From NCBI GenBank assembly GCA_003646525.1, contig QMKU01000072.1, positions 1-6,753 on the forward strand: DNA of 6,753 nt, given 5' to 3'. The notes beneath the pieces were generated by a model, which worked only from the letters and a program-made list of their open reading frames with translations, was not told where the DNA came from and ran no database searches. Made by a program: the position numbers and the translations under genes. Source of the DNA: Campylobacterota bacterium. Its GTDB lineage: Bacteria; Campylobacterota; Campylobacteria; Campylobacterales; Sulfurovaceae. This document shows positions 1 to 5,165 of the stretch, piece by piece. Each line of letters starts with the position of its first letter. Position 1 is the stretch's first letter.

Positions 1-150
1 AGAGTCCAACTCAATCACTCTATATTTAGAGGTGAGTACTATGAGCTTCATATCAATGTAATCATAGATGATAAACTATACCCTTTTGTTGTGTTTGATT
101 ATGATGATTTTCATACGGAGCAAGAGTTTTATATATCTTTGCTACAATGA
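1..150 (+). CDS. C-terminal end of a probable ABC transporter ATP-binding protein (TOBE-like), partial
   Basis: Frame 1 is open from the window edge to a TGA at 148-150 and encodes the last 49 residues of a protein whose start lies outside. The stretch FRGEYYELHINVIIDDKLYP, followed by a hydrophobic/charged beta-rich tail, resembles the TOBE domain that closes ATPases of molybdate, sulfate, iron or spermidine type ABC importers, where a 'flG..yel.v' strand pattern is usual. No Walker or signature motif can be seen because those lie upstream, so the substrate cannot be named and the family call is an inference from a short fragment. The next gene begins 27 bp later on the same strand without an obvious terminator between, so the two may share a transcript. 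Confidence 0.45.
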   Translation, partial: RVQLNHSIFRGEYYELHINVIIDDKLYPFVVFDYDDFHTEQEFYISLLQ

Positions 151-177
151 TGTTTTAAAAATTGGAATGGATGAAAA

Positions 178-654
178 ATGACTAAAATAATGATAAGTAT
201 GCTATTACTAATGAACTTGAATCTGTTTGCAGACTTTTTAGATGATGGTTCAACGGCATACAGTAGAGGCGATATCACCTTGGCGAACAAACTCTATCTA
301 CAAGCGTGCAAGAGCGGAAGCTCAAGAGGATGTCTAAGATCAGGTCTTCTCTATTTTACAGGTACAGATGTAAAGCAAAATATCGTAAAAGCAAAAAAAT
401 TATTTGTAAGAGCGTGCAAACGCAGTAACCCAGAAGCATGTTATTATGTAGGAATGATATATAAACGAGGCGAAGGTGGTATAGAAAAAGATTATAAAAA
501 AGCGAGAACATATTTTGCAGCAGCATGCAAGAGAAATCTCTCCAAAAGCTGTAAACAATATAATCTGATAAGAGAGAAGCGTGAAGTTGTAGGCTCAGGA
601 AACAATGACCATAATTTCAGTTATACCTATACAACTGAAGTCTATGGTGGATAG
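178..654 (+). CDS. Exported Sel1-repeat protein with paired cysteines (Hcp-like)
   Basis: A 158-residue protein with a short signal peptide (residues 1-18, MTKIMISMLLLMNLNLFA, likely cleavage before D19). The mature part holds helical Sel1-like repeats at about residues 27-62, 63-100 and 101-128. Each carries the same C-x7-C pair: C44/C52, C80/C88 and C117/C125. That spacing is the hallmark of the disulfide-stapled Helicobacter cysteine-rich proteins (HcpA-E), which are secreted or periplasmic solenoids involved in protein contacts; some were reported to bind penicillin. The tail (129-158) is polar and outside the repeats. Members with three repeats are at the short end of the family. ATG 178 is chosen because it gives a complete signal peptide; the Shine-Dalgarno is weak (GGATG at 169-173). 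The next gene starts 15 bp after the stop. The family call is firm; the partner and exact role are unknown. Confidence 0.82.
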   Translation: MTKIMISMLLLMNLNLFADFLDDGSTAYSRGDITLANKLYLQACKSGSSRGCLRSGLLYFTGTDVKQNIVKAKKLFVRACKRSNPEACYYVGMIYKRGEGGIEKDYKKARTYFAAACKRNLSKSCKQYNLIREKREVVGSGNNDHNFSYTYTTEVYGG

Positions 655-669
655 GAAAATACTATCTAT

Positions 670-1407
670 ATGAAAAAATTACTATTTACTATTCTGTTTT
701 TGTGGGCGACACTACTATCAGCCTATAGTATAAACTATAAGCTTGCAAAGAAAGCTGAAAAGAGAGGGGACTATGAGAGTGCTTTACACTATACCCTTGA
801 GCAGTTGGATGAGGATATAAATGGTCACGGTGAAAATGCAAAAGAGGTCATTATCAGTTATGGAAAGCTAGGGTATTACTCTGAAAAGCTTGGAGAATAT
901 GAAAAAGCCTTGGATTATGATTTGAAAGCCCTCAAGATACAAAGAAGGATTTTAGGGAAAAACAGTCCCTCTACAGCCACCACACTCAACAATATAGGTA
1001 GTGTATACAGTAAACTGCAAAAGTATCAAAAGGGACTTGAATACTATTTGAAGTCTTTAAAAATGCAAAAAAAGGTTTTGGGAAAGAGTAGTCCTGTTAC
1101 AGCCACCACGCTCAATAATATAGGTGGAATATATCGCAAGCAAAAAAAATACAGTGAAGCACTTGAGTACTATTTCAAAGCTTTAAATATACGAAAAAAT
1201 ACTTTGGGAAAAAATCATCTCTCAACGGCCAACACTTATAGGAATATAGCTTTAGTATATTACAAGCAGGGAAAATATCAGGAGGCACTGAATGAGTTAA
1301 ATAAAACTTTAAAGATACAAGAAAAAGTATTAGGAAAAAAACACTTATCTACAAAAAATACACAAAGTAATATTGATTATCTTAAAAATACAATGGCAAT
1401 AAAATAA
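670..1407 (+). CDS. Exported tetratricopeptide repeat protein (kinesin-light-chain-type TPR)
   Basis: A 245-residue protein. Residues 1-18 form a signal peptide (MKKLLFTILFLWATLLSA). Residues 24-50 hold a first, diverged TPR-like helical pair. Four clear 42-residue repeats follow at about 64-105, 106-147, 148-189 and 190-231. Each reads like 'LNNIGxVYxKxxKYxxALEYYxKALxIxxxxLGKxxxxTA', the TPR_12/kinesin-light-chain pattern, in which conserved Tyr, Leu and Ala pack a superhelix that binds peptides or proteins. The repeats are close at DNA level too: 973-983 and 1099-1109 are identical at a 126-bp offset, which points to fairly recent unit duplication. There is no catalytic domain, so it is presumably a periplasmic scaffold or adaptor. 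It follows the Hcp-like gene by 15 bp and is probably in the same transcript. AGGA (653-656) lies 13 bases before the start, a long spacing. Confidence 0.85.
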   Translation: MKKLLFTILFLWATLLSAYSINYKLAKKAEKRGDYESALHYTLEQLDEDINGHGENAKEVIISYGKLGYYSEKLGEYEKALDYDLKALKIQRRILGKNSPSTATTLNNIGSVYSKLQKYQKGLEYYLKSLKMQKKVLGKSSPVTATTLNNIGGIYRKQKKYSEALEYYFKALNIRKNTLGKNHLSTANTYRNIALVYYKQGKYQEALNELNKTLKIQEKVLGKKHLSTKNTQSNIDYLKNTMAIK

Positions 1408-1438
1408 AATATCGTAACACTTTTGATTTATATTAACT

Positions 1439-1444
1439 TATAAT
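1439..1444 (+). promoter_or_regulatory. Possible -10 element upstream of the DUF302 gene
   Basis: A TATAAT hexamer sits in the 119-bp gap before the DUF302 gene, about 80 bases from its start. No -35 box is well spaced; TTGATT at 1423-1428 is only 10 bases away. Promoters in Campylobacterota often lack a strong -35. A second TATAAT at 1472-1477 is an equal candidate in this very AT-rich stretch. The gene's Shine-Dalgarno, AAAGGA at 1516-1521, is good. Confidence 0.25.
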
Positions 1445-1526
1445 AAAGCATAAATGAACAAGAAAGTAAACTATAATTACTTTTTGGCTATGATAATTGA
1501 TATAAAATCAACCTTAAAGGAATAGA

Positions 1527-1793
1527 ATGAAATTTAACTTGAAAAGTTTAGCAGTAGTGGCATTGCTAACATTTGGAATTGCAGCAAATGCTGCACAGGA
1601 TATACGCATCTATACAGCAGATAATCAAGATGGCAAAATTAGTGCTGCGACTATAGAGAAGGCATTTGAGAATGCTGGTTTTTATATTACTGGTAATAAC
1701 GATATGAATAGGGCATTTGATGCAAAATTCAAAACACATACACATGATGCCTATAATCTGATGACACTACATAAAAAAGATATGGTAGGATAA
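1527..1793 (+). CDS. N-terminal part of a tandem DUF302 exported protein, ended by an in-frame stop
   Basis: 88 residues up to a TAA at 1791-1793. Residues 1-22 are a clean signal peptide (K-rich start, hydrophobic core, ANA before A23). Residues about 40-88 begin a DUF302-like domain (AGFYITGNNDMNRAF onward) that stops in mid-fold: the frame continues directly past the stop into LAKKYPSIILFTPLSMSIY, the strand-rich second half of the same domain. The start ATG 1527 has a strong Shine-Dalgarno (AAAGGA, 5-base spacer). DUF302 is a small alpha/beta domain of unsettled function found in many sulfur bacteria and related to heme- or ligand-binding periplasmic proteins. By itself this piece would be an incomplete domain, so it is best read as the first part of one broken 313-codon gene covering 1527-2468. 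Confidence 0.75.
   Translation: MKFNLKSLAVVALLTFGIAANAAQDIRIYTADNQDGKISAATIEKAFENAGFYITGNNDMNRAFDAKFKTHTHDAYNLMTLHKKDMVG
1791..1793 (+). other. In-frame TAA interrupting the DUF302 gene
   Basis: This stop lies in the same frame as both flanking open stretches (1527 and 1794 differ by 267 = 89 codons). When the two DUF302-like domains are aligned by eye, the stop (MVG-stop-LAKKYPS) falls opposite the Glu of VIFEVSKTHPE in the second domain, encoded by GAA at 2256-2258. GAA to TAA is a single base change. This supports a nonsense mutation or base-call error over a real gene boundary. Confidence 0.8.
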
Positions 1794-2468
1794 TTGGCAA
1801 AAAAGTATCCCTCTATCATTCTTTTTACGCCATTAAGTATGTCTATTTACACACAAAAAGGTGCAAAAACAATTTCTGTATCATCAGTAAGTACAGATGG
1901 TATAGCTAAAATAACAGGAATCCCTGCAGATGATGCAGATCTATTAGCTTATGGTAAGGTAGTTACTGATGTATTGGCCAAGGCTATGCCAAACGGTAAA
2001 TTTGAAGCACTTAACTATAAAATAGCCAAACCAAAAGGTGAACTAGTTAATAAGTTTACAATGGAGATGGATATAGAAGCTGATGAACTAGAGGATGAGC
2101 TAGAGGGCTTTCAAGCAGAACTTGAAGGTGGACTTGAAACTGTTGGATTTGTTATGGCAGGATTTAATAGTTTAGTGGATGAGTTTGCTGAGGCTGGCAT
2201 CACGACATATGACTTCTTTGACGCTTACTCTATCTGTAAAGTACCTGTGATTTTTGAAGTCTCCAAGACACATCCTGAAGCTGGCGCCTTTGCTCCTTGT
2301 ACGGTCTTCATGTATAAGAAAAAAGGTGAAAAAACAGTGCATATGGCTTATCCATCAGTAAATAACTGGATAAGCTCTACTGATATAGAAGATAAATCAT
2401 CAATGGATGTACTTCTGAAGGCAGAAAAAATTATGAATGAAGTTATCGCTGAAACAACAGAAGATTAG
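1794..2468 (+). CDS. C-terminal part of the tandem DUF302 protein (fragment behind an in-frame stop)
   Basis: About 224 residues continuing the reading frame of the upstream piece. Residues 1-40 complete the first DUF302-like domain. Residues about 80-105 form an acidic, probably helical linker (MEMDIEADELEDELEGF). Residues about 108-205 form a second DUF302-like domain (VGFVMAGFNSL, then VIFEVSKTHPEAG, then FAPCTVFMYKKKG), followed by a short acidic tail. C147 and C168 are the only cysteines in this part. The fragment lacks a signal peptide and its first codon is TTG directly after the TAA. AGGA (1787-1790) ends only 3 bases before that TTG, a poor spacing, and a restarted product would stay in the cytoplasm. 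It is therefore more likely the distal part of a broken exported protein than an independent gene. Confidence 0.7.
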   Translation: MAKKYPSIILFTPLSMSIYTQKGAKTISVSSVSTDGIAKITGIPADDADLLAYGKVVTDVLAKAMPNGKFEALNYKIAKPKGELVNKFTMEMDIEADELEDELEGFQAELEGGLETVGFVMAGFNSLVDEFAEAGITTYDFFDAYSICKVPVIFEVSKTHPEAGAFAPCTVFMYKKKGEKTVHMAYPSVNNWISSTDIEDKSSMDVLLKAEKIMNEVIAETTED

Positions 2469-2489
2469 AACAGGCTCTCTATGATCTCT

Positions 2490-2535
2490 CGTTCTCACCA
2501 TCTTGGTGGGAATGTATATGCACAACAGATGGTGC
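2490..2535. repeat. REP-like hairpin element after the DUF302 gene
   Basis: CGTTCTCACCA (2490-2500) pairs with TGGTGGGAATG (2504-2514) over 11 bp, with two G-T wobbles and a TCT loop. A weaker GCAC/GTGC hairpin (2520-2523 with 2532-2535) follows. The layout, GTTC-CAC-loop-GTGGGAATG followed by a second short palindrome, resembles widespread intergenic hairpin repeats of the 'GTTCCCACGC..GCGTGGGAATGC' kind; that family link is from memory. The hairpin starts 21 bases after the stop codon and has no T-run, so it could protect or end the mRNA but is not a classic terminator. Confidence 0.5.
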
Positions 2536-2553
2536 GTTAGCAAAACACCCCCT

Positions 2554-2675
2554 CAATGCCAATGAAATAAGCTTTTTTTGAATAAAACTTGTAGGGGTAG
2601 CCCTATGTGGCTACCCTAATTAGGGCAACCACACAGGGATTGCCCCTACGATAATTCCTTAATTCATTGGCATTG
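2554..2675. repeat. Inverted pair of GTAG-headed hairpins within 13-bp terminal inverted repeats (BIME/MITE-like)
   Basis: The outer ends CAATGCCAATGAA (2554-2566) and TTCATTGGCATTG (2663-2675) are perfect inverted repeats. Inside lie two related, oppositely oriented units. Unit 1 (2591-2618, + strand) starts GTAG and folds GGGTAGCC (2595-2602) with GGCTACCC (2609-2616) around a 6-base loop. Unit 2 (2649-2621, - strand) starts GTAG and folds GGGCAA/TTGCCC (2623-2628 with 2640-2645). The units are also complementary to each other, mostly with transition differences and one gap, and meet at the palindrome CCCTAATTAGGG. A 5' GTAG before a hairpin, in inverted pairs, is typical of REPs moved by RAYT transposases (BIMEs). 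ACCCCCT occurs at 2547-2553, abutting the left end, and at 2680-2686, four bases past the right end, as a possible target duplication. The element sits between convergent genes and may also block read-through. Confidence 0.7.
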
Positions 2676-2715
2676 GGCAACCCCCTACAGAACCTCTCAT
2701 CAATAAAATGACTTC

Positions 2716-4083
2716 TTATTTGGGACCAAACATATCAAAGTATAAAGCATCAGCCCAAGAGTAGATAGAGTTAGCATTGACAGAACCCTCTTTCTTCCAC
2801 TCTTCACTGCTCAGTGTCTTGGTAAAGCTGAAGTTTTTCCAGTCTATAAATTTTATATTTTTTGGATTCTTATCTTTTTTGTCAAATGCATATCGTGTAT
2901 AGATATAGATGGCATTCATAGGTTTTGTAGAGACTATAGAAAAACAGAGAGTGATTGGCGCTTCCCATTCAGGTATTTTCTCTTTATTGATACGCCTTGC
3001 TATGAGATTGCCTACATACTTTCCTTCACTATTTGAAGTATTTCCTGATTTTGAAAAGCCCATAGGTCTTGCATCACCAGCAATAAATATATTTTCTTCT
3101 CCTATGACCTCATAGGTAAGGGCATTGATATGCCCCTCCATCATATCTTTGGCATCTTTTGCAAATCCCATTGTCTCTAAAATCTTGGCACCTCTGACAC
3201 GAGGGTAAAAGGCAGCATCAGCAAAAGTAAATTCATCAAATTCAGTAGTTACTATCTTTTTATCCAGGTCTATATCCTGTATGACACTGTTGGGAATATA
3301 CTCAAGATAGTCTGCATATAGCTCATCGAAGGCAGAGCTAAAACCTTTCTTCTTTATGGTAATTGCATTGTTCTCATCCAAAAGAATGACCTTTGCTTTG
3401 AGCTTTTTCTGCTTGAAATAATCAGCAATTATACAGGCTCTCTCATAAGGGGCAGGCAGACATCTGTAGTTTCCTCCAGGTACGGTAAGTATAAAATTGC
3501 CCTCTTTGAAGTTATGTATTTTATTTTTAAGGGTAATATGCTCAGATCCAGGAATAAAACCAGCAGGGTACTCCTGTTTTAGTCTTGTTATGAGAGTTGT
3601 GTCTGTGGTCCATTTAGAGTAGTCGTAGTCTATACCAGGGGAAAGGACAAGATAGTCAAATGCTATATCTCCCTCGGAAGTTTTGAGAATACGACTCTTC
3701 TTGTCTATGCCTGTAGCTGTAGCATTAAAGTAAGTGTAGTTGTAGTTTCTCGCAGCCTGTAGGTAGTCATGTGTGATGTAGTCAAGCTCAACTTTGTCCA
3801 CTAGCCATAGATTGCTGACAGGACAGGATATAAACTCATAACGCTTCTCTACTAAAATAACATCTGCTTGTGGTGAAAATGTTTTTACTGTCTTGGCAAT
3901 AGAGAGTCCAGACCATCCACCGCCCAAGACAACAACTCTTGGTTTTGTTGTCTTAGGTATAGGTGCTTTGTGGCTTTTGATAGCTATTGCTTCTTTTGGA
4001 ACATTTGTATTTCCGCTTCCATAAAGAGAGGAGGCGATAGTGACACTAGAGAGTGCTAAAAATTTTCTTTTCGAAGAATCCAT
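2716..4083 (-). CDS. fccB: Flavocytochrome c sulfide dehydrogenase, flavoprotein subunit (FccB/SoxF type)
   Basis: A 455-residue periplasmic FAD enzyme that oxidises sulfide to sulfane sulfur and passes electrons to a c-type cytochrome. Residues 1-24 look like a Tat signal (SKRKFLALSS, with KR in place of the usual RR). FAD-binding GGGWSG is at 54-59, the acidic end of the second strand (VEKR) at 78-81, and a second FAD motif (IFIAGDA) at 332-338. C87 in SCPVSN matches the Cys that covalently holds FAD in Allochromatium FCSD. C208 (YRCLPAPYERA) and C380 (TLCFSIVS) match its redox disulfide pair, with similar spacing. The C-terminus ends in the family-like YFDMFG. The length is normal for precursors. 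The start has AAGG at 4095-4092, 8 bases upstream. It is the third gene of a - strand operon after a thioredoxin-fold gene and an unknown gene. SoxF, a close relative, is the main alternative name. Confidence 0.9.
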   Translation of the reverse strand: MDSSKRKFLALSSVTIASSLYGSGNTNVPKEAIAIKSHKAPIPKTTKPRVVVLGGGWSGLSIAKTVKTFSPQADVILVEKRYEFISCPVSNLWLVDKVELDYITHDYLQAARNYNYTYFNATATGIDKKSRILKTSEGDIAFDYLVLSPGIDYDYSKWTTDTTLITRLKQEYPAGFIPGSEHITLKNKIHNFKEGNFILTVPGGNYRCLPAPYERACIIADYFKQKKLKAKVILLDENNAITIKKKGFSSAFDELYADYLEYIPNSVIQDIDLDKKIVTTEFDEFTFADAAFYPRVRGAKILETMGFAKDAKDMMEGHINALTYEVIGEENIFIAGDARPMGFSKSGNTSNSEGKYVGNLIARRINKEKIPEWEAPITLCFSIVSTKPMNAIYIYTRYAFDKKDKNPKNIKFIDWKNFSFTKTLSSEEWKKEGSVNANSIYSWADALYFDMFGPK

Positions 4084-4123
4084 AGATAATACCTTGTTGT
4101 ATAAATATATAAATATATTATCT
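4084..4123 (-). promoter_or_regulatory. 8-bp inverted repeat enclosing the fccB Shine-Dalgarno
   Basis: On the - strand, AGATAATA (4123-4116) is perfectly complementary to TATTATCT (4091-4084), which lies directly before the fccB ATG. The 24-base loop contains the AAGG ribosome-binding site. In RNA this could fold against the start region and tune translation. The stem is all A-T except one G-C pair, so it would be weak, and AT-rich spacers form such repeats by chance. Confidence 0.25.
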
Positions 4124-4143
4124 TTTTGGGGCTTATTTAGAGC

Positions 4144-4611
4144 TTATTGAACACTGCTCACTTCAAAGTAATGTATAACTTCACGGGTAAGTGTAGCCTC
4201 TTTCCTTCTTTTGAAGTGGCTGCTTATATCAAAATCTTCTTTACCATACCCCTCTTTGTACTCTTTTATGAATGCATTGTAGAGATCCTCTTTTATGGCT
4301 GTAATTTCATAAGTTACTTTGTTGAAAACACCCTCTTCATTTCTCTCCTCTTCCCGTGCTCTTTCATTTGCATTTATGGCACCGTATCTGTTCTCTTGTT
4401 CTTGAGTGATATTCATCTCAAGATGCGCTCGTATTGAAGTGATCATATGCTCCAGCTGCAAGAGTGTCATATTTTCCGATAAAGCTTCAATAATAGTTGC
4501 ATTCTCTTTTGTGTAACCCCAATTTCCAGCTAGTGCGAGGTCTACATCAAAGGTTGATTTGATAAGTTCATGAATATTAAGGTTCTCTTGCAGTTGTTTA
4601 AAGGTTGTCAT
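4144..4611 (-). CDS. Unrecognised 155-residue soluble protein between thioredoxin-fold gene and fccB
   Basis: I do not recognise this family. The product is hydrophilic, rich in Glu and Lys, has no signal peptide, no membrane segment and no cysteine, and looks mostly helical. Residues 1-62 have a regular helical pattern (FKQLQENLNIHELIKSTF; IIEALSENMTLLQLEHMI). Residues 75-95 are strongly charged (NERAREEERNEE). Residues 96-155 alternate helix and basic patches (HFKRRKEATLTREVIHYFEV). The ATG follows the thioredoxin-fold stop directly (TAAATG on the - strand), so translation is probably coupled. The purine run AAAAAGAGAGAGA in the preceding codons can serve as ribosome-binding site. The stop is 60 bp before fccB. 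Position suggests a cytoplasmic role linked to making or regulating the sulfide dehydrogenase, but that is inference from neighbourhood alone. Confidence 0.75.
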   Translation of the reverse strand: MTTFKQLQENLNIHELIKSTFDVDLALAGNWGYTKENATIIEALSENMTLLQLEHMITSIRAHLEMNITQEQENRYGAINANERAREEERNEEGVFNKVTYEITAIKEDLYNAFIKEYKEGYGKEDFDISSHFKRRKEATLTREVIHYFEVSSVQ

Positions 4612-5061
4612 TTATCTCTCTCTTTTTAAGTCAACTTCATCTAGTACATCGTACCAGCCTTCAAGCTCTCTACTGCCCTGAATGACAGCAATAATTTTGC
4701 CCTTGGGAGTCAAAAAATAGTGCATAGGTACACCATACCGTTCAAATCCCTCTGGAATGTTATGCCGATCTCTGGACATATAGAGTAATATATACTCTTT
4801 TTTCATATCCTCTATAAGTGTTTTATCGGAAAGTGTTTGTGATTTAAATCTGTCACAATGTCTACAATTGTCAGCTCCTATAAAAAGATAGACTGCTTTA
4901 TCCTCTTTTTTGGCTCTTGCTAGTGCATTGTTATAATCGTGTTCCCAATCTAGCTCTGTATCACCCAATGCCAAAGTCATTATAAGTGAAAGAAATAAAA
5001 TAGTAGTAGATAAAATTTTATATATAGCATATCCTTTCTTGATCTGCTCTATTGTAACCAA
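4612..5061 (-). CDS. Exported thioredoxin-fold protein (SoxW/DsbD-gamma-like), CRHC active site
   Basis: A 149-codon frame. After a hydrophobic segment (residues 16-33) comes a thioredoxin-like domain: a DWEHDYNNALARAKKEDKAV opening typical of thioredoxin_7/DUF255-like proteins, a strand VYLFIGA, the redox motif C66-R-H-C69, a helix, and the cis-Pro loop V111-P112 before strand HYFLTP. It should act in the periplasm as a thiol-disulfide reductase, by analogy with SoxW in sox operons. The first codon of the longest frame is TTG 5061, but no Shine-Dalgarno precedes it and it adds 12 polar residues ahead of the signal peptide. AAAGGA at 5037-5032 lies 6 bases before codon 13 (ATA, 5025-5023), and a start there would give an ideal signal peptide, (M)YKILSTTILFLSLIMTLALG. 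The real start is thus uncertain. It leads a - strand operon with the 155-residue gene and fccB. Confidence 0.82.
   Translation of the reverse strand: MVTIEQIKKGYAIYKILSTTILFLSLIMTLALGDTELDWEHDYNNALARAKKEDKAVYLFIGADNCRHCDRFKSQTLSDKTLIEDMKKEYILLYMSRDRHNIPEGFERYGVPMHYFLTPKGKIIAVIQGSRELEGWYDVLDEVDLKRER
5032..5037 (-). promoter_or_regulatory. Strong Shine-Dalgarno inside the annotated thioredoxin frame, facing an ATA codon
   Basis: AAAGGA (within AAGAAAGGAT, 5040-5031 on the - strand) sits 6 bases upstream of an in-frame ATA (5025-5023) that begins a well-formed signal peptide. The overlapping ATG at 5030-5028 is one base from the Shine-Dalgarno and out of frame, so it is unlikely to be used. 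The site argues that translation starts here rather than at TTG 5061. Confidence 0.5.
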
Positions 5062-5095
5062 AAAATATTAACATTTTATATCTTTGGGATATTGT

Positions 5096-5124
5096 TTGTA
5101 GATTAAGTTTAAGATGTGTATAAT
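5096..5124 (+). promoter_or_regulatory. Probable promoter of the cytochrome c gene
   Basis: A perfect TATAAT (5119-5124), preceded by TGTG, has a weak -35 (TTGTAG, 5096-5101) at a 17-base spacing. Transcription would start near 5131, about 35 bases before the gene. The Shine-Dalgarno GGAGG (5154-5158, 7-base spacer) is the best in the window, suggesting high expression. The same 104-bp gap must also hold the promoter for the divergent - strand operon; TATAAA on that strand (5080-5075) is a weak candidate. Confidence 0.5.
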
Positions 5125-5165
5125 TAAAACGAAAAAAGATTTTTAATTATTTTGGAGGTTTAAAG

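Noticed and set aside
1791..1796. Recoding of the stop as selenocysteine, or a true restart at TTG 1794
   Set aside because: Selenocysteine uses TGA, not TAA. The TTG is only 3 bases from AGGA, lies inside a domain, and the product would lack the signal peptide.
2573..2579. T-run in the BIME-like element as part of an intrinsic terminator for the DUF302 gene
   Set aside because: No hairpin lies immediately upstream of the run on the + strand; the nearest stem ends about 60 bases before it.
2909..3115. A 68-codon + strand open frame opposite fccB
   Set aside because: It lies wholly antisense within the well-supported fccB coding region, has no convincing Shine-Dalgarno, and its protein has no recognisable feature.
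4101..4120. ATAAATAT-like tandem repeats before fccB as a CRISPR, attachment site or iteron
   Set aside because: The repeats are short, purely A/T and without spacers or flanking genes for such systems; this is ordinary low-complexity spacer.
4147..4437. A 96-codon + strand open frame with hydrophobic stretches
   Set aside because: It is antisense to the 155-residue gene; the hydrophobic look comes from complementing Glu/Lys-rich codons.
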